The translations under genes and the position numbers were made by a program. Below are positions 46,702-54,434 of a DNA stretch of 64,000 bases, piece after piece (position 1 is the stretch's first letter; every line of letters starts with the position of its first letter). The stretch is from Gillisella vitis. GTDB taxonomy: Bacteria; Pseudomonadota; Alphaproteobacteria; Rhizobiales; Rhizobiaceae. The notes under the pieces were generated by a model. It saw only the letters and a program-made list of their open reading frames with translations. It was not told the origin of the DNA and did not search any database. The stretch is taken from contig NZ_CP056047.1 in assembly GCF_021559775.1 (NCBI RefSeq), forward strand, positions 3,596,501 to 3,660,500. Direction: 5' to 3'.

Positions 46702-47041
46702 CATTGTTAGGAAACAGGCAGTCTGGTTTTTCAGAAAACTAAATTAAAACAAATAGATGAATTTATGTTAAGCGCAATACTCCAGAGTGCAAGACACAAA
46801 CCTTTCATCCATCGTCTACCCCCTCTGGCTTGCCAGCCATCTCCCCCTCAAGGAGGGAGATCGATTCTGAGCAGGCTTCTCGTTTCACATCTGCCCTTCA
46901 GATGTCGGAAATCACAATCCTATTGATCGAAATAGACGGCTGAAACCATCCGATCTCCCTCCTGGAGGGGGAGATGTCCGGCAGGACAGAGGGGGGTAAA
47001 CGGCGTATAAAAAAGTGTATGTTTTATACTGTAATACAATT
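46702..47041. other. Gap between deoA and phnF, mostly a repeat element
   Basis: This 340-base gap lies between the convergent ends of deoA and phnF. Its centre is the inverted-repeat element described separately. The left flank (46702-46816) is AT-rich without a clear terminator. The right flank (47003-47041) has a short AT-rich inverted repeat around GTATAAAA/TTTTATAC. Confidence 0.6.
46817..46997. repeat. 181-bp element with long inverted ends
   Basis: The left end (TACCCCCTCTGGCTTGCCAG followed by CCATCTCCCCCTC) is repeated in inverted form at the right end (GAGGGGGAGATG, then CCGGCAGGACAGAGGGGG). Arms are about 45 bases with a few mismatches; the centre (about 85 bases) is unique. This structure is like the larger rhizobial intergenic mosaic elements. 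No transposase is present. Confidence 0.8.
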
Positions 47042-47794
47042 TCAACTCTCAATCGTGAACTGCACTCTGTCGGCGGGAAAGCGCGTTAAGGCATATTGCA
47101 CCGGCGCGCCATCCAGATCGGTGTTCAGGGCTTTGGTGATCATCACGATGGCACCGGGGGACAGGCCGAGTTCATCCCGGTCGGAAGGGTCGGCATGGAC
47201 GGCGCTGATGTCGGTGCGCACGCGTAGATAATCGGCAAGGCCACAGGCGGCAAAGGCGGCGGTGATTGAGCCGCTCTGCCGATAGGCCACATCGATCCCT
47301 TCGAAACGGGGCAGGGGAAACCAGCTAGTAGAGCGTGACACGGCCCGGCCATCCGCTTTGCGCAGAACTTCCAGCCGGATCACATGGTCGCCCTTTTCCA
47401 ATTGCAAGCTCTCCATCAGGTCCGCACTGGGGGTCTCGACGGCGCTTGCCAGCAACAGGCCCTCCAGTGCCCGGGCCTGATCGCCGATGCCGGGCGTGAA
47501 ACGGGTGCGTTTTGAAATCGGAAAACTGATCCGATCTCGTCGCTCGATCAGCGTGCCGCGTCCCTGAACGGCGCGCACGATCCCCTCCTGGGCAAGGGCC
47601 GCCAGCGCGCTGCGCACCGTATGTCTGTTGACGCCAAATTCTCCAGCCAGAATCGTTTCCGGCGGCACCATGCCAGTGGTGTCATAGGTGCCATCGCTGA
47701 TCGATACCCGGATTCGATCAGCAATCTGCCGCCAAAGCGCCACGCCGGTCTGTCTTTCGATTGCTTTTTGTCCCGCCACTTTCTGCACCGTCAT
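47042..47794 (-). CDS. phnF: GntR/HutC-family regulator of phosphonate genes
   Basis: A 250-residue regulator, divergent from the C-P lyase operon. The N-terminal winged helix covers about residues 15-85 (VPPETILAGEFGVNRHTVRS, RAVQGRGTLIERR). A UTRA ligand-binding domain follows. The start at 47794 lacks a ribosome site, so the mRNA may be leaderless. The likely target is the palindrome at 47845-47864. In other bacteria PhnF represses phosphate or phosphonate uptake genes; the ligand here is unknown. Confidence 0.9.
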   Translation of the reverse strand: MTVQKVAGQKAIERQTGVALWRQIADRIRVSISDGTYDTTGMVPPETILAGEFGVNRHTVRSALAALAQEGIVRAVQGRGTLIERRDRISFPISKRTRFTPGIGDQARALEGLLLASAVETPSADLMESLQLEKGDHVIRLEVLRKADGRAVSRSTSWFPLPRFEGIDVAYRQSGSITAAFAACGLADYLRVRTDISAVHADPSDRDELGLSPGAIVMITKALNTDLDGAPVQYALTRFPADRVQFTIES

Positions 47795-47810
47795 GTCACA
47801 CGCTTGTCAT
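47793..47810 (+). promoter_or_regulatory. Pho-box-like site in the phnF/phnG gap
   Basis: ATGTCAC-ACGC-TTGTCAT fits the Pho-box pattern of two 7-base CTGTCAT-type repeats spaced by 4, with 11 of 14 positions matching. It suggests PhoB control of the phn operon under phosphate limitation. The site touches the phnF start codon, so PhoB binding might also block phnF. Confidence 0.65.
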
Positions 47811-47844
47811 CCCGGAGGAATATTTGTAAAGATAAGTTGTATGG

Positions 47845-47864
47845 TTGTCTATATTAATAGACAA
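47845..47864. promoter_or_regulatory. Candidate PhnF operator
   Basis: TTGTCTAT-ATTA-ATAGACAA is a perfect palindrome with 8-base arms, placed 14 bases before the phnG start and just 3' of the expected promoter. The TCTA/TAGA core is of the kind bound by HutC-subfamily GntR proteins. Binding here would block phnG transcription. Confidence 0.65.
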
Positions 47865-47878
47865 ATGGAGATTTGGCA

Positions 47879-48346
47879 ATGGACGCACGAGCAAAAAGTG
47901 CAAATCCAGATGATGTACATCGAAAAAGAGTTGTCGACCTTTTGGCGGCGGCCCATCTGGACGAATTAAAGGCGCTGTGGAGCGCGCTGCCGTTTGCGCC
48001 GGAAGCACATTTCCTGCGCGGACCGGAGACTGGTCTGGTGATGGTGCGCGGCCGTATCGGTGGTGGTGGCGCGTCCTTCAATCTGGGTGAAGTGACGGTG
48101 ACGCGGGCGACATGCAGGCTAGCGTCGGGCCAGGTCGGGCATGCTCAGGCACTGGGTACATCCAAGGAAAAGGCGCGGCTCTCAGCAATTTTCGACGCTC
48201 TTTGGCAGGATGAGGCGCATCGCGCCCAGATTGAGCCGTTGTTGGCGGCTGTGGAGCGGCGCCTGAATGACGGCGACCGCGTCAAGGCGGAACAGGTTGC
48301 GGCAACGAAGGTGGATTTCTTCACCATGGTCAGAGGAGAAGACTGA
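47879..48346 (+). CDS. phnG: C-P lyase complex subunit PhnG
   Basis: A 155-residue core subunit of the carbon-phosphorus lyase (PhnGHIJ). The ATG at 47879 has TGGAG 8 bases upstream; the TTG at 47873 is a poorer start. The motif GGGGASFNLGEVTVTRATCR, ending near QVGHAQALG, is a PhnG hallmark. It helps form the 5-phosphoribosyl-1-phosphonate intermediate with PhnH, PhnI and PhnL. The TGATG-type junction couples it to phnH. Confidence 0.96.
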   Translation: MDARAKSANPDDVHRKRVVDLLAAAHLDELKALWSALPFAPEAHFLRGPETGLVMVRGRIGGGGASFNLGEVTVTRATCRLASGQVGHAQALGTSKEKARLSAIFDALWQDEAHRAQIEPLLAAVERRLNDGDRVKAEQVAATKVDFFTMVRGED

Positions 48347-48951
48347 TGCCCGAAGCGGAAAGCCTGACCGGCGGTTTTTCTCAACCGGTATTTGAAGCGC
48401 AAAGTGTGTTTCGTGCCGTCATGGACGGTATGGCCCGGCCCGGCACCCACCAGACTGTTGCCGTGTCGCTGCACCCGCCAGCCCCTTTCGGTCTGGCACA
48501 GGCGGCTATTGCGCTGACGCTGTGTGACGCCGATACCCGCGTCTGGCTGAGCGGCGGGCTTTGCAAAAGTGCCGCGCCCGCCTGGCTGAGCTTTCACACC
48601 GGCGGGGTGACGACAACCGACAAGACCGAAGCGCAGTTTGCGTTTTTCGAAGCAGGCAGCCCGCTTGCCGCCTTCGCGCAATTTTCCACCGGCACGCAGG
48701 ACTATCCCGACCGCTCGGTGACTGTTGTCTATGAAGTCGCCAGTCTCGAAGGCGGCCAGCCGCTTACTCTGAAGGGACCCGGCATCCAAGACCGGGCAAT
48801 GATCGCCCCACTTGGCTTGCCGGATGGTTTCCTGCGCCATTGGCAGGACAATCGTGCCCTGTTTCCGCGCGGCGTCGATGTGATTTTCACCGCCGGTCGG
48901 GATTTTCTCTGCCTGCCGCGCAGCTGCGCGATACTATCCGGGGAGGCGTGA
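48346..48951 (+). CDS. phnH: C-P lyase complex subunit PhnH
   Basis: A 201-residue subunit of the C-P lyase core. The N-terminal GGFSQPVFEAQSVFRAVMDG and AMARPG-like MARPGTHQ are typical. Near the end is RGVDVIFTAGRDFLCLPRSC. PhnH is a dimer with a pyridoxal-transferase-like fold but no cofactor. The stop abuts phnI. Confidence 0.95.
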   Translation: MPEAESLTGGFSQPVFEAQSVFRAVMDGMARPGTHQTVAVSLHPPAPFGLAQAAIALTLCDADTRVWLSGGLCKSAAPAWLSFHTGGVTTTDKTEAQFAFFEAGSPLAAFAQFSTGTQDYPDRSVTVVYEVASLEGGQPLTLKGPGIQDRAMIAPLGLPDGFLRHWQDNRALFPRGVDVIFTAGRDFLCLPRSCAILSGEA

Positions 48952-50058
48952 ATGTATGTTGCTGTAAAGGGCGGCGAGACCGCCATTGCCAATGCCCACA
49001 GCCTGCTGGCCGACCGTCGCCGGGGTGATCGAAGCCTGCCGACAATGACCGTCGATCAGATTGTCGAGCAATTGGCGCTGGCGGTTGGCCGCGTCATGGC
49101 CGAGGCCTCGCTTTATGATCGCAAGCTTGCGGCGCTGGCCATCAAACAGGCGCGGGGCGATATGATCGAGGCGATTTTCCTGCTGCGCGCCTATCGCACC
49201 ACGCTGCCGCGCTTTGGTCTGTCAGAGCCGGTCGATACCGGAGCGATGCGGATCGAGCGGCGGATTTCCGCCACCTATAAAGATCTGCCCGGCGGCCAGT
49301 TGCTGGGGCCGACGTTCGATTATACCCACCGTCTGCTCGATCCGTCCCTGCTGGAAGAAGGCGAGGTGGAACCTCCGGTCCAGAAAACGCCATCCGGCGA
49401 ACCCGCCATGCGGGTCTCGGATATCCTGAGCGAAGAAGGACTGATCGAACCCGATGGCGACATGCCGGAGGATCATCTGGCGGGTGATATCACCCGCCAG
49501 CCTATCGAGTTTCCGATGGCGCGGGATTTGCGGCTGCAATCGCTGGCCCGTGGCGATGAAGGCTTCCTTCTGGCGCTCGCCTACTCCACCCAGCGCGGCT
49601 ATGGCCGCAGCCATCCTTTTGCAGGCGAAATCCGCTTAGGCGAGGTCGAGGTGGAGCTGGATGTGCCGGAGCTTGGCTTTGCCGTGTCGCTTGGACGTAT
49701 CCAGGTCACGGAATGTCAGATGGTCAACCAGTTCAAGGGCTCGTCAAAGGCTCCGCCGCAATTCACGCGAGGCTATGGCCTCGTCTTCGGTCAGAGCGAG
49801 CGCAAGGCGATGGCCATGTCGCTGGTGGATCGGTCACTGCGCGCCGAAGAGCTGGGCGAGGATATTGCCGCCCCTGCCCAGGACCAGGAATTTGTGTTGT
49901 CCCATTGTGACAATGTGCAGGCAACAGGGTTTGTCGAACATCTGAAGCTGCCGCATTACGTGGATTTCCAGGCCGAACTCGATCTGGTGCGGCGGATGCG
50001 CTCCGAACACGAACAGGCCCGCCAGCAAGGGCTGGACCTGAGCGAGGCGGCGGAATGA
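48952..50058 (+). CDS. phnI: C-P lyase complex subunit PhnI
   Basis: A 368-residue subunit with nucleosidase activity. In the presence of PhnG, PhnH and PhnL it installs the phosphonate on ribose after displacing adenine from ATP. The N-terminus MYVAVKGGETAIANAHSLLA and the GSSKAPPQFTRGYGLVFGQS region are characteristic, as is the PHYVDFQAELDLVRRMR block at the C-terminus. A 142-base gap, unusually wide for this operon, separates it from phnJ. Confidence 0.96.
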   Translation: MYVAVKGGETAIANAHSLLADRRRGDRSLPTMTVDQIVEQLALAVGRVMAEASLYDRKLAALAIKQARGDMIEAIFLLRAYRTTLPRFGLSEPVDTGAMRIERRISATYKDLPGGQLLGPTFDYTHRLLDPSLLEEGEVEPPVQKTPSGEPAMRVSDILSEEGLIEPDGDMPEDHLAGDITRQPIEFPMARDLRLQSLARGDEGFLLALAYSTQRGYGRSHPFAGEIRLGEVEVELDVPELGFAVSLGRIQVTECQMVNQFKGSSKAPPQFTRGYGLVFGQSERKAMAMSLVDRSLRAEELGEDIAAPAQDQEFVLSHCDNVQATGFVEHLKLPHYVDFQAELDLVRRMRSEHEQARQQGLDLSEAAE

Positions 50059-50066
50059 CCAGTCTA

Positions 50067-50156
50067 TTAGTCGTGATCGGCATACCAGGCGGCGCAAAGC
50101 GTCGAGACGCCCAGCATGAGGGTCACGAAGACGGCGAACATCATTTCGATTTCCAT
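50067..50156 (-). CDS. Candidate 29-residue membrane peptide antisense to the phn operon
   Basis: The frame reads MEIEMMFAVFVTLMLGVSTL and then CAAWYADHD, ending in tandem stops TAA TAG. It encodes one hydrophobic helix with an acidic N-terminus and a polar C-terminus. GGGAG lies 8 bases before this ATG on the minus strand; an alternative ATG at 50162 adds two residues. It fills the whole gap between phnI and phnJ. No minus-strand promoter is evident, and I do not recognise a family, so it could be chance. Confidence 0.4.
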   Translation of the reverse strand: MEIEMMFAVFVTLMLGVSTLCAAWYADHD

Positions 50157-50200
50157 GCTCATTGCTCCCTGTTTGCGAATTTCTGGAAGGGTAACGCACA

Positions 50201-51109
50201 ATGATTACGGAAGTTTCATTAGCGGACGAAATTGCCACTTATAATTTTGCCTATCTGGATGAGCAGACCAAGCGGATGATCCGTCGGGCGATCCTGAAGG
50301 CCATCGCCATTCCCGGCTATCAGGTGCCGTTTGCGTCGCGCGAAATGCCAATGCCCTATGGCTGGGGCACTGGCGGCGTGCAGGTGACGGCAGCCATCCT
50401 TGGGCCGGAAGACGTGTTGAAGGTGATCGACCAGGGCGCCGACGACACCACCAATGCGGTGTCGATCCGGGCCTTCTTTCAGAAGGTCGCCAATGTGGCG
50501 GTCACCACCCACACGAGCGAAGCCACCATCATCCAGACCCGCCACCGGATTCCGGAGGAAAAGCTGCGGGCGGGCCAGGTGCTGGTCTATCAGGTGCCGA
50601 TCCCGGAGCCTTTGCGCTTCCTGGAGCCGCGCGAGACCGAGACCCGCAAGATGCATGCATTGGAAGAATATGGCCTGATGCATGTGAAGCTCTATGAAGA
50701 TATCGCTCGCAATGGCCGGATCGCCACCACCTATGCCTATCCGGTCAAGGTGGCGGGCCGCTATGTGATGGACCCGTCGCCGACGCCGAAATTCGATAAT
50801 CCGAAAATGCACCGGTCAGAGGCCCTGCAATTGTTCGGCGCGGGACGCGAAAAGCGGATCTATGCCGTGCCGCCCTATACCGATGTCGTCAGCCTGGATT
50901 TCGAGGATCATCCTTTCACGGTGCAAAGCTTCGACAAGCCCTGCGCGCTGTGTGGGGCCGAGCATGTCTATCTCGATGAAGTGATCCTCGACGACAAGGG
51001 CGGGCGAATGTTCGTCTGCTCCGACACTGACCATTGCGAGGATCGCCGCGCCAAAGGTCATCGGGGTGAGATGCTGGCGGAAACCCAGCAGGAGGAGGCT
51101 GCTCAATGA
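50201..51109 (+). CDS. phnJ: C-P lyase radical SAM subunit PhnJ
   Basis: The catalytic radical-SAM subunit that breaks the carbon-phosphorus bond, releasing the alkane and 5-phosphoribosyl 1,2-cyclic phosphate. The 302 residues carry the non-canonical cluster Cys at C248, C251, C273 and C279 (CALCG, then VCSDTDHC). The radical-bearing Gly is G39 in AIPGYQVPF. These are offset by seven from E. coli G32, C241, C244, C266 and C272. GGAAGGG precedes the ATG. The gene overlaps phnK by 4 bases. Confidence 0.98.
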   Translation: MITEVSLADEIATYNFAYLDEQTKRMIRRAILKAIAIPGYQVPFASREMPMPYGWGTGGVQVTAAILGPEDVLKVIDQGADDTTNAVSIRAFFQKVANVAVTTHTSEATIIQTRHRIPEEKLRAGQVLVYQVPIPEPLRFLEPRETETRKMHALEEYGLMHVKLYEDIARNGRIATTYAYPVKVAGRYVMDPSPTPKFDNPKMHRSEALQLFGAGREKRIYAVPPYTDVVSLDFEDHPFTVQSFDKPCALCGAEHVYLDEVILDDKGGRMFVCSDTDHCEDRRAKGHRGEMLAETQQEEAAQ

Positions 51110-51882
51110 CCCAGCAACCGCTTTTGAAGGTCCGCGACCTGTCGAAATTCTACGGACGGCGGATCGGCTGCGCCAATGTCTCCTTCGATCTCTGGCCGGG
51201 CGAAGTGCTGGCTGTGGTCGGTGAATCCGGTTCCGGCAAAACGACGCTGTTGTCCTGCCTGTCCACCCGGCTGATGCCGACCACCGGCAGTGTCGATTAC
51301 CGGATGCGTGACGGGGCTTACCGTGAGCTTTATCACATGAGTGAGGCCGAGCGGCGCTTTCTGATGCGGACCGACTGGGGCTTCGTTCACCAGAACCCCG
51401 CCGATGGGTTGCGGATGACCGTTTCAGCCGGGGCCAATGTCGGCGAGCGGCTGATGGCGGTCGGCGAACGGCATTATGGCAATATCCGCGCCACCGCCAC
51501 CGATTGGCTGGACCGGGTGGAAATCGCCGCTGACCGGATCGACGACCAGCCGCGCGCTTTTTCCGGTGGCATGCGGCAGCGATTGCAGATCGCCCGCAAT
51601 CTCGTCACCAATCCGCGTCTGGTGTTCATGGACGAGCCAACCGGCGGGCTGGATGTTTCGGTGCAGGCAAGGCTGCTGGATCTGGTTCGTGGGTTGGTGG
51701 CTGACCTTGGTCTGTCGGTCATCGTCGTCACCCATGATCTGGCCGTCGCAAGGCTGCTGTCGCACCGGATGATGGTGATGAAGGACGGCCATGTGATCGA
51801 GCAGGGCCTGACCGACCGGGTGCTGGACGACCCACGCGAGCCCTATACGCAATTGCTCGTCTCCTCGATTCTTCAAGTGTGA
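51106..51882 (+). CDS. phnK: C-P lyase ABC-type subunit PhnK
   Basis: A 258-residue ATPase-like protein that binds the PhnGHIJ core. Walker A is [12 protein letters not shown], signature FSGGMRQRLQIARNL, Walker B LVFMDEPTGGLD and switch His VVTHDLAVA, all intact. It is followed 12 bases later by phnL. Confidence 0.96.
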   Translation: MTQQPLLKVRDLSKFYGRRIGCANVSFDLWPGEVLAVVGESGSGKTTLLSCLSTRLMPTTGSVDYRMRDGAYRELYHMSEAERRFLMRTDWGFVHQNPADGLRMTVSAGANVGERLMAVGERHYGNIRATATDWLDRVEIAADRIDDQPRAFSGGMRQRLQIARNLVTNPRLVFMDEPTGGLDVSVQARLLDLVRGLVADLGLSVIVVTHDLAVARLLSHRMMVMKDGHVIEQGLTDRVLDDPREPYTQLLVSSILQV

Positions 51883-51894
51883 TTGGATAGACCC

Positions 51895-52623
51895 ATGCCC
51901 ACACCTCTTATCGTTTCCGATGTCGCCAAAAGCTTCACGATGCATCTGCGCGACGGGCTTGTATTGCCGGTGGTGCGCAATGTCAGCTTTTCCGTGGAAA
52001 GCGGCTCCTGCTCCGTGCTGGGCGGCCCGTCCGGCATTGGCAAAAGCTCGATCCTGAAAATGCTCTATGGCAATTACGCCGTCGATAGCGGCCAGATCCT
52101 GGTGCGCCATCACGATACGGTGGTGGATCTGGCGTCCGCCATGCCGCGCATGGTGCTGGATATCCGCCGCGATACGATGGGCTATGTCAGCCAGTTCCTG
52201 CGCACCGTTCCAAGAGTGTCGGCGCTGGATGTCGTGGCCCAACCGCTAACAGCGCGCGGTGTGGCCATCGACGAGGCAAGATCGGTGGCAAGTGATCTGC
52301 TGGCCAGGCTGAACCTGCCCAAGGCGCTCTGGCAATTGCCGCCTGCCACCTTTTCCGGCGGCGAACAGCAGCGTGTCAACATTGCCCGCGGCTTCATCAC
52401 CGATCATAAAATTCTGCTGCTGGATGAGCCGACGGCCTCGCTCGACGCGCAAAATCGTGCCGTGGTCATTGAGCTGATTGCTGGCAAAAAGGCTGAGGGC
52501 GTCGCCATGCTCGGCATTTTCCACGACGAGGAAGTGCGCGAAGCGGTTGCCGACACCATTCTCGATGTCTCGCAATTCTCACCTAGAGGCCGTCAGGTTC
52601 AGATTGAACCAGCCATCCTCTAG
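51895..52623 (+). CDS. phnL: C-P lyase ABC-type subunit PhnL with a repeat-derived C-terminus
   Basis: A 242-residue ATPase-like protein needed to assemble the phosphonate onto ribose. The start at 51895 is an ATG; the TTG at 51883 is the alternative. Walker A is GGPSGIGKSSIL, signature FSGGEQQRVNIARGF and Walker B ILLLDEPTASLD. The last 13 residues (PRGRQVQIEPAIL) and the TAG stop lie inside the dispersed repeat at 52583-52686, so the original terminus was probably displaced by insertion. The core ATPase remains intact. Confidence 0.95.
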   Translation: MPTPLIVSDVAKSFTMHLRDGLVLPVVRNVSFSVESGSCSVLGGPSGIGKSSILKMLYGNYAVDSGQILVRHHDTVVDLASAMPRMVLDIRRDTMGYVSQFLRTVPRVSALDVVAQPLTARGVAIDEARSVASDLLARLNLPKALWQLPPATFSGGEQQRVNIARGFITDHKILLLDEPTASLDAQNRAVVIELIAGKKAEGVAMLGIFHDEEVREAVADTILDVSQFSPRGRQVQIEPAIL

Positions 52624-52686
52624 CTTTCTTGTTTTCGTTTGTCTTTTCGGGAAAACCGGTACCCACTTTTCCCTGACAAACTCTAG
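52583..52686. repeat. Dispersed ~105-bp repeat, copy B, inside the 3' end of phnL
   Basis: It is the inverted counterpart of the copy at 20036-20140, with about 11 differences over 105 bases by eye. The left end (CTAGAGGCCGTCAGG) is changed from the ideal inverted end, while the right end (CCTGACAAACTCTAG) is intact. It begins within the phnL frame and stops 13 bases before the hexapeptide acyltransferase gene. Confidence 0.9.
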
Positions 52687-52698
52687 GAGCATCGCCGC

Positions 52699-53322
52699 AT
52701 GAGCACCCGTCTTGGGCTTGAGCCCCAAATCAACCCGACCGCCAGCGTCACGAACAGCACGCTTGGGCGCTACACCGAAGTGGCCGAGCGCTGCCGTCTC
52801 GATGAAGTTGAGATGGGCGACTATTCCTATGTGATGCAGGATGTTTCCATCTGGTGCGCCACCATCGGCAAATTTGCCAATATCGCCGCTAGTGTCCGCA
52901 TCAATGCCCCCAATCATCCGACCTGGCGCGCCACGCTGCATCATTTCACCTACCGCGCCGTCGATTATTTCGAAGGGGCGGATCTGGAGACGGATTTCTT
53001 CGACTGGCGGCGGGAAAACCGAGTGGTGATCGGTCATGATGTCTGGATCGGCCATGGCGCCACCATCCTGCCCGGCGTCACCATCGGCAATGGCGCGGTC
53101 GTCGGTGCAGGCGCGGTCGTTTCCAAGCCGGTGGAACCCTATACCATTGTCGGCGGGGTGCCAGCCAAGCCGATCAAGCCCCGGTTTGGACCAGGTATCG
53201 GCGCGCGCATGGACAGACTTGCCTGGTGGGATTGGCAGCATGAGCGGCTTCACGCGGCCCTTGCCGACTTCCGCACGCTGTCCGCCGAAGATTTTCTGGC
53301 CCGACATGAAGTCTTAGCCTGA
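52699..53322 (+). CDS. Hexapeptide-repeat acyltransferase of the phosphonate cluster
   Basis: A 207-residue left-handed beta-helix protein. Repeats such as [20 protein letters not shown] and [20 protein letters not shown], with the [11 protein letters not shown] end, resemble CatB/xenobiotic acetyltransferases. The cluster-specific family TIGR03308 is the closest description. It may acetylate aminophosphonates, replacing PhnO, which is absent here; that is inference. The catalytic His would lie in [17 protein letters not shown]. It lies between phnL and phnC. Confidence 0.85.
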   Translation: MSTRLGLEPQINPTASVTNSTLGRYTEVAERCRLDEVEMGDYSYVMQDVSIWCATIGKFANIAASVRINAPNHPTWRATLHHFTYRAVDYFEGADLETDFFDWRRENRVVIGHDVWIGHGATILPGVTIGNGAVVGAGAVVSKPVEPYTIVGGVPAKPIKPRFGPGIGARMDRLAWWDWQHERLHAALADFRTLSAEDFLARHEVLA

Positions 53323-53357
53323 AGTATAGGCTCTGCTACCCTCTGATTTTAACAGAA

Positions 53358-53375
53358 ATGTCATGAAACTGACAT
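53358..53375 (+). promoter_or_regulatory. Pho-box-like site upstream of phnC
   Basis: ATGTCAT-GAAA-CTGACAT matches 12 of 14 positions of the CTGTCAT-N4-CTGTCAT pattern. It is 64 bases before phnC, and TATAG-like sequence near 53397 could serve as a -10. It suggests a second PhoB-controlled promoter for the transporter and the late genes. Confidence 0.6.
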
Positions 53376-53438
53376 GGGCGCTTCACCGACCTGAACTATA
53401 GCTCGCTCTGGATTTGGACATGATATTGGAAGACGCGC

Positions 53439-54278
53439 ATGAATTTCGAACTGACCGAGGTGACACGGCGTTTTGGCAAGAAGATTGCCGTGGAAGCCGT
53501 GACCCTGTCCATTCCGCATGGGCAGATGGTCGGCATTATCGGTCGGTCCGGTGCGGGGAAATCCACTTTGCTGCGAATGATCAACCGCTTGGCCGATCCG
53601 ACATCCGGGTCGATGCGGTTCGGCGATCAGGAGGTGACGCGCCTCAAGGGATCGGCTTTGCGCAGCTGGCAGCGCGATTGCGCGATGATTTTCCAGCAGT
53701 TCAACCTGGTTCCGCGTCTGGATGTTCTGACCAATGTCATGCTGGGACGTCTCAATCATCGCTCCACGGCGCTGAGCATCCTCAATATTTTTACGCGCGA
53801 AGAGCGGATCATGGCGATTGCCGCTTTGGAGCGGCTGGGCATCGAGCAGACGGCGCTGCAGCCGGCTGGCACACTGTCCGGTGGTCAGCAGCAGCGGGTG
53901 GCCATTGCCCGCGCGCTGATGCAGGCGCCGAAAATGCTGCTGGCCGACGAGCCGATTGCCTCGCTCGACCCTTTGAACGCCAAGATCGTCATGGATGCGC
54001 TGCGCGACATCAACGAGCGCGAAGGCATCACCGTGATCACCAATCTGCACACGCTGGATACGGCGCGGGCCTATTGCGAGCGGATCATCGGCATGGCGGC
54101 GGGCAAGGTGGTGTTCGATGGGCCGCCGGATGCGCTGACAGCGCAGGCGGTGCAGGCGATCTATGGCACTGGCCAGGATGGCAATGGCATTGACGAGAGC
54201 ATGACATCGACCGCGATCCGTTTGCCGAAGTCGGACTTGGCCCTGTCTGTGCCGATGGTGGCGGCCACGGCCAGTTGA
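53439..54278 (+). CDS. phnC: Phosphonate ABC transporter ATPase
   Basis: A 279-residue ATPase that powers phosphonate import through PhnE1E2. Walker A is [12 protein letters not shown], signature [15 protein letters not shown] and Walker [13 protein letters not shown]. The [18 protein letters not shown] region matches PhnC, and the usual switch His sits in NLHTLD. TTGGAAG precedes the ATG. The gene follows a Pho-box-like site. Confidence 0.96.
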   Translation: MNFELTEVTRRFGKKIAVEAVTLSIPHGQMVGIIGRSGAGKSTLLRMINRLADPTSGSMRFGDQEVTRLKGSALRSWQRDCAMIFQQFNLVPRLDVLTNVMLGRLNHRSTALSILNIFTREERIMAIAALERLGIEQTALQPAGTLSGGQQQRVAIARALMQAPKMLLADEPIASLDPLNAKIVMDALRDINEREGITVITNLHTLDTARAYCERIIGMAAGKVVFDGPPDALTAQAVQAIYGTGQDGNGIDESMTSTAIRLPKSDLALSVPMVAATAS

Positions 54279-54434
54279 GCCCGCAATTTATGTCCTGAAA
54301 AAATAGCATTTCTGTCGCGGCATCCAGCCCGATGGCAGCGCCTTCGCTTGCCCGCGTCAAAGGCACCTTTCTTACGTTCAAGAGACAGATCCGGTCCATC
54401 GGGAAAACCAGACCGGAAAACCAGGAGAGAGACC

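Noticed and set aside
46817..46997. Insertion sequence
   Set aside because: The inverted ends suggest mobility, but at 181 bp there is no transposase frame and no evident target duplication.
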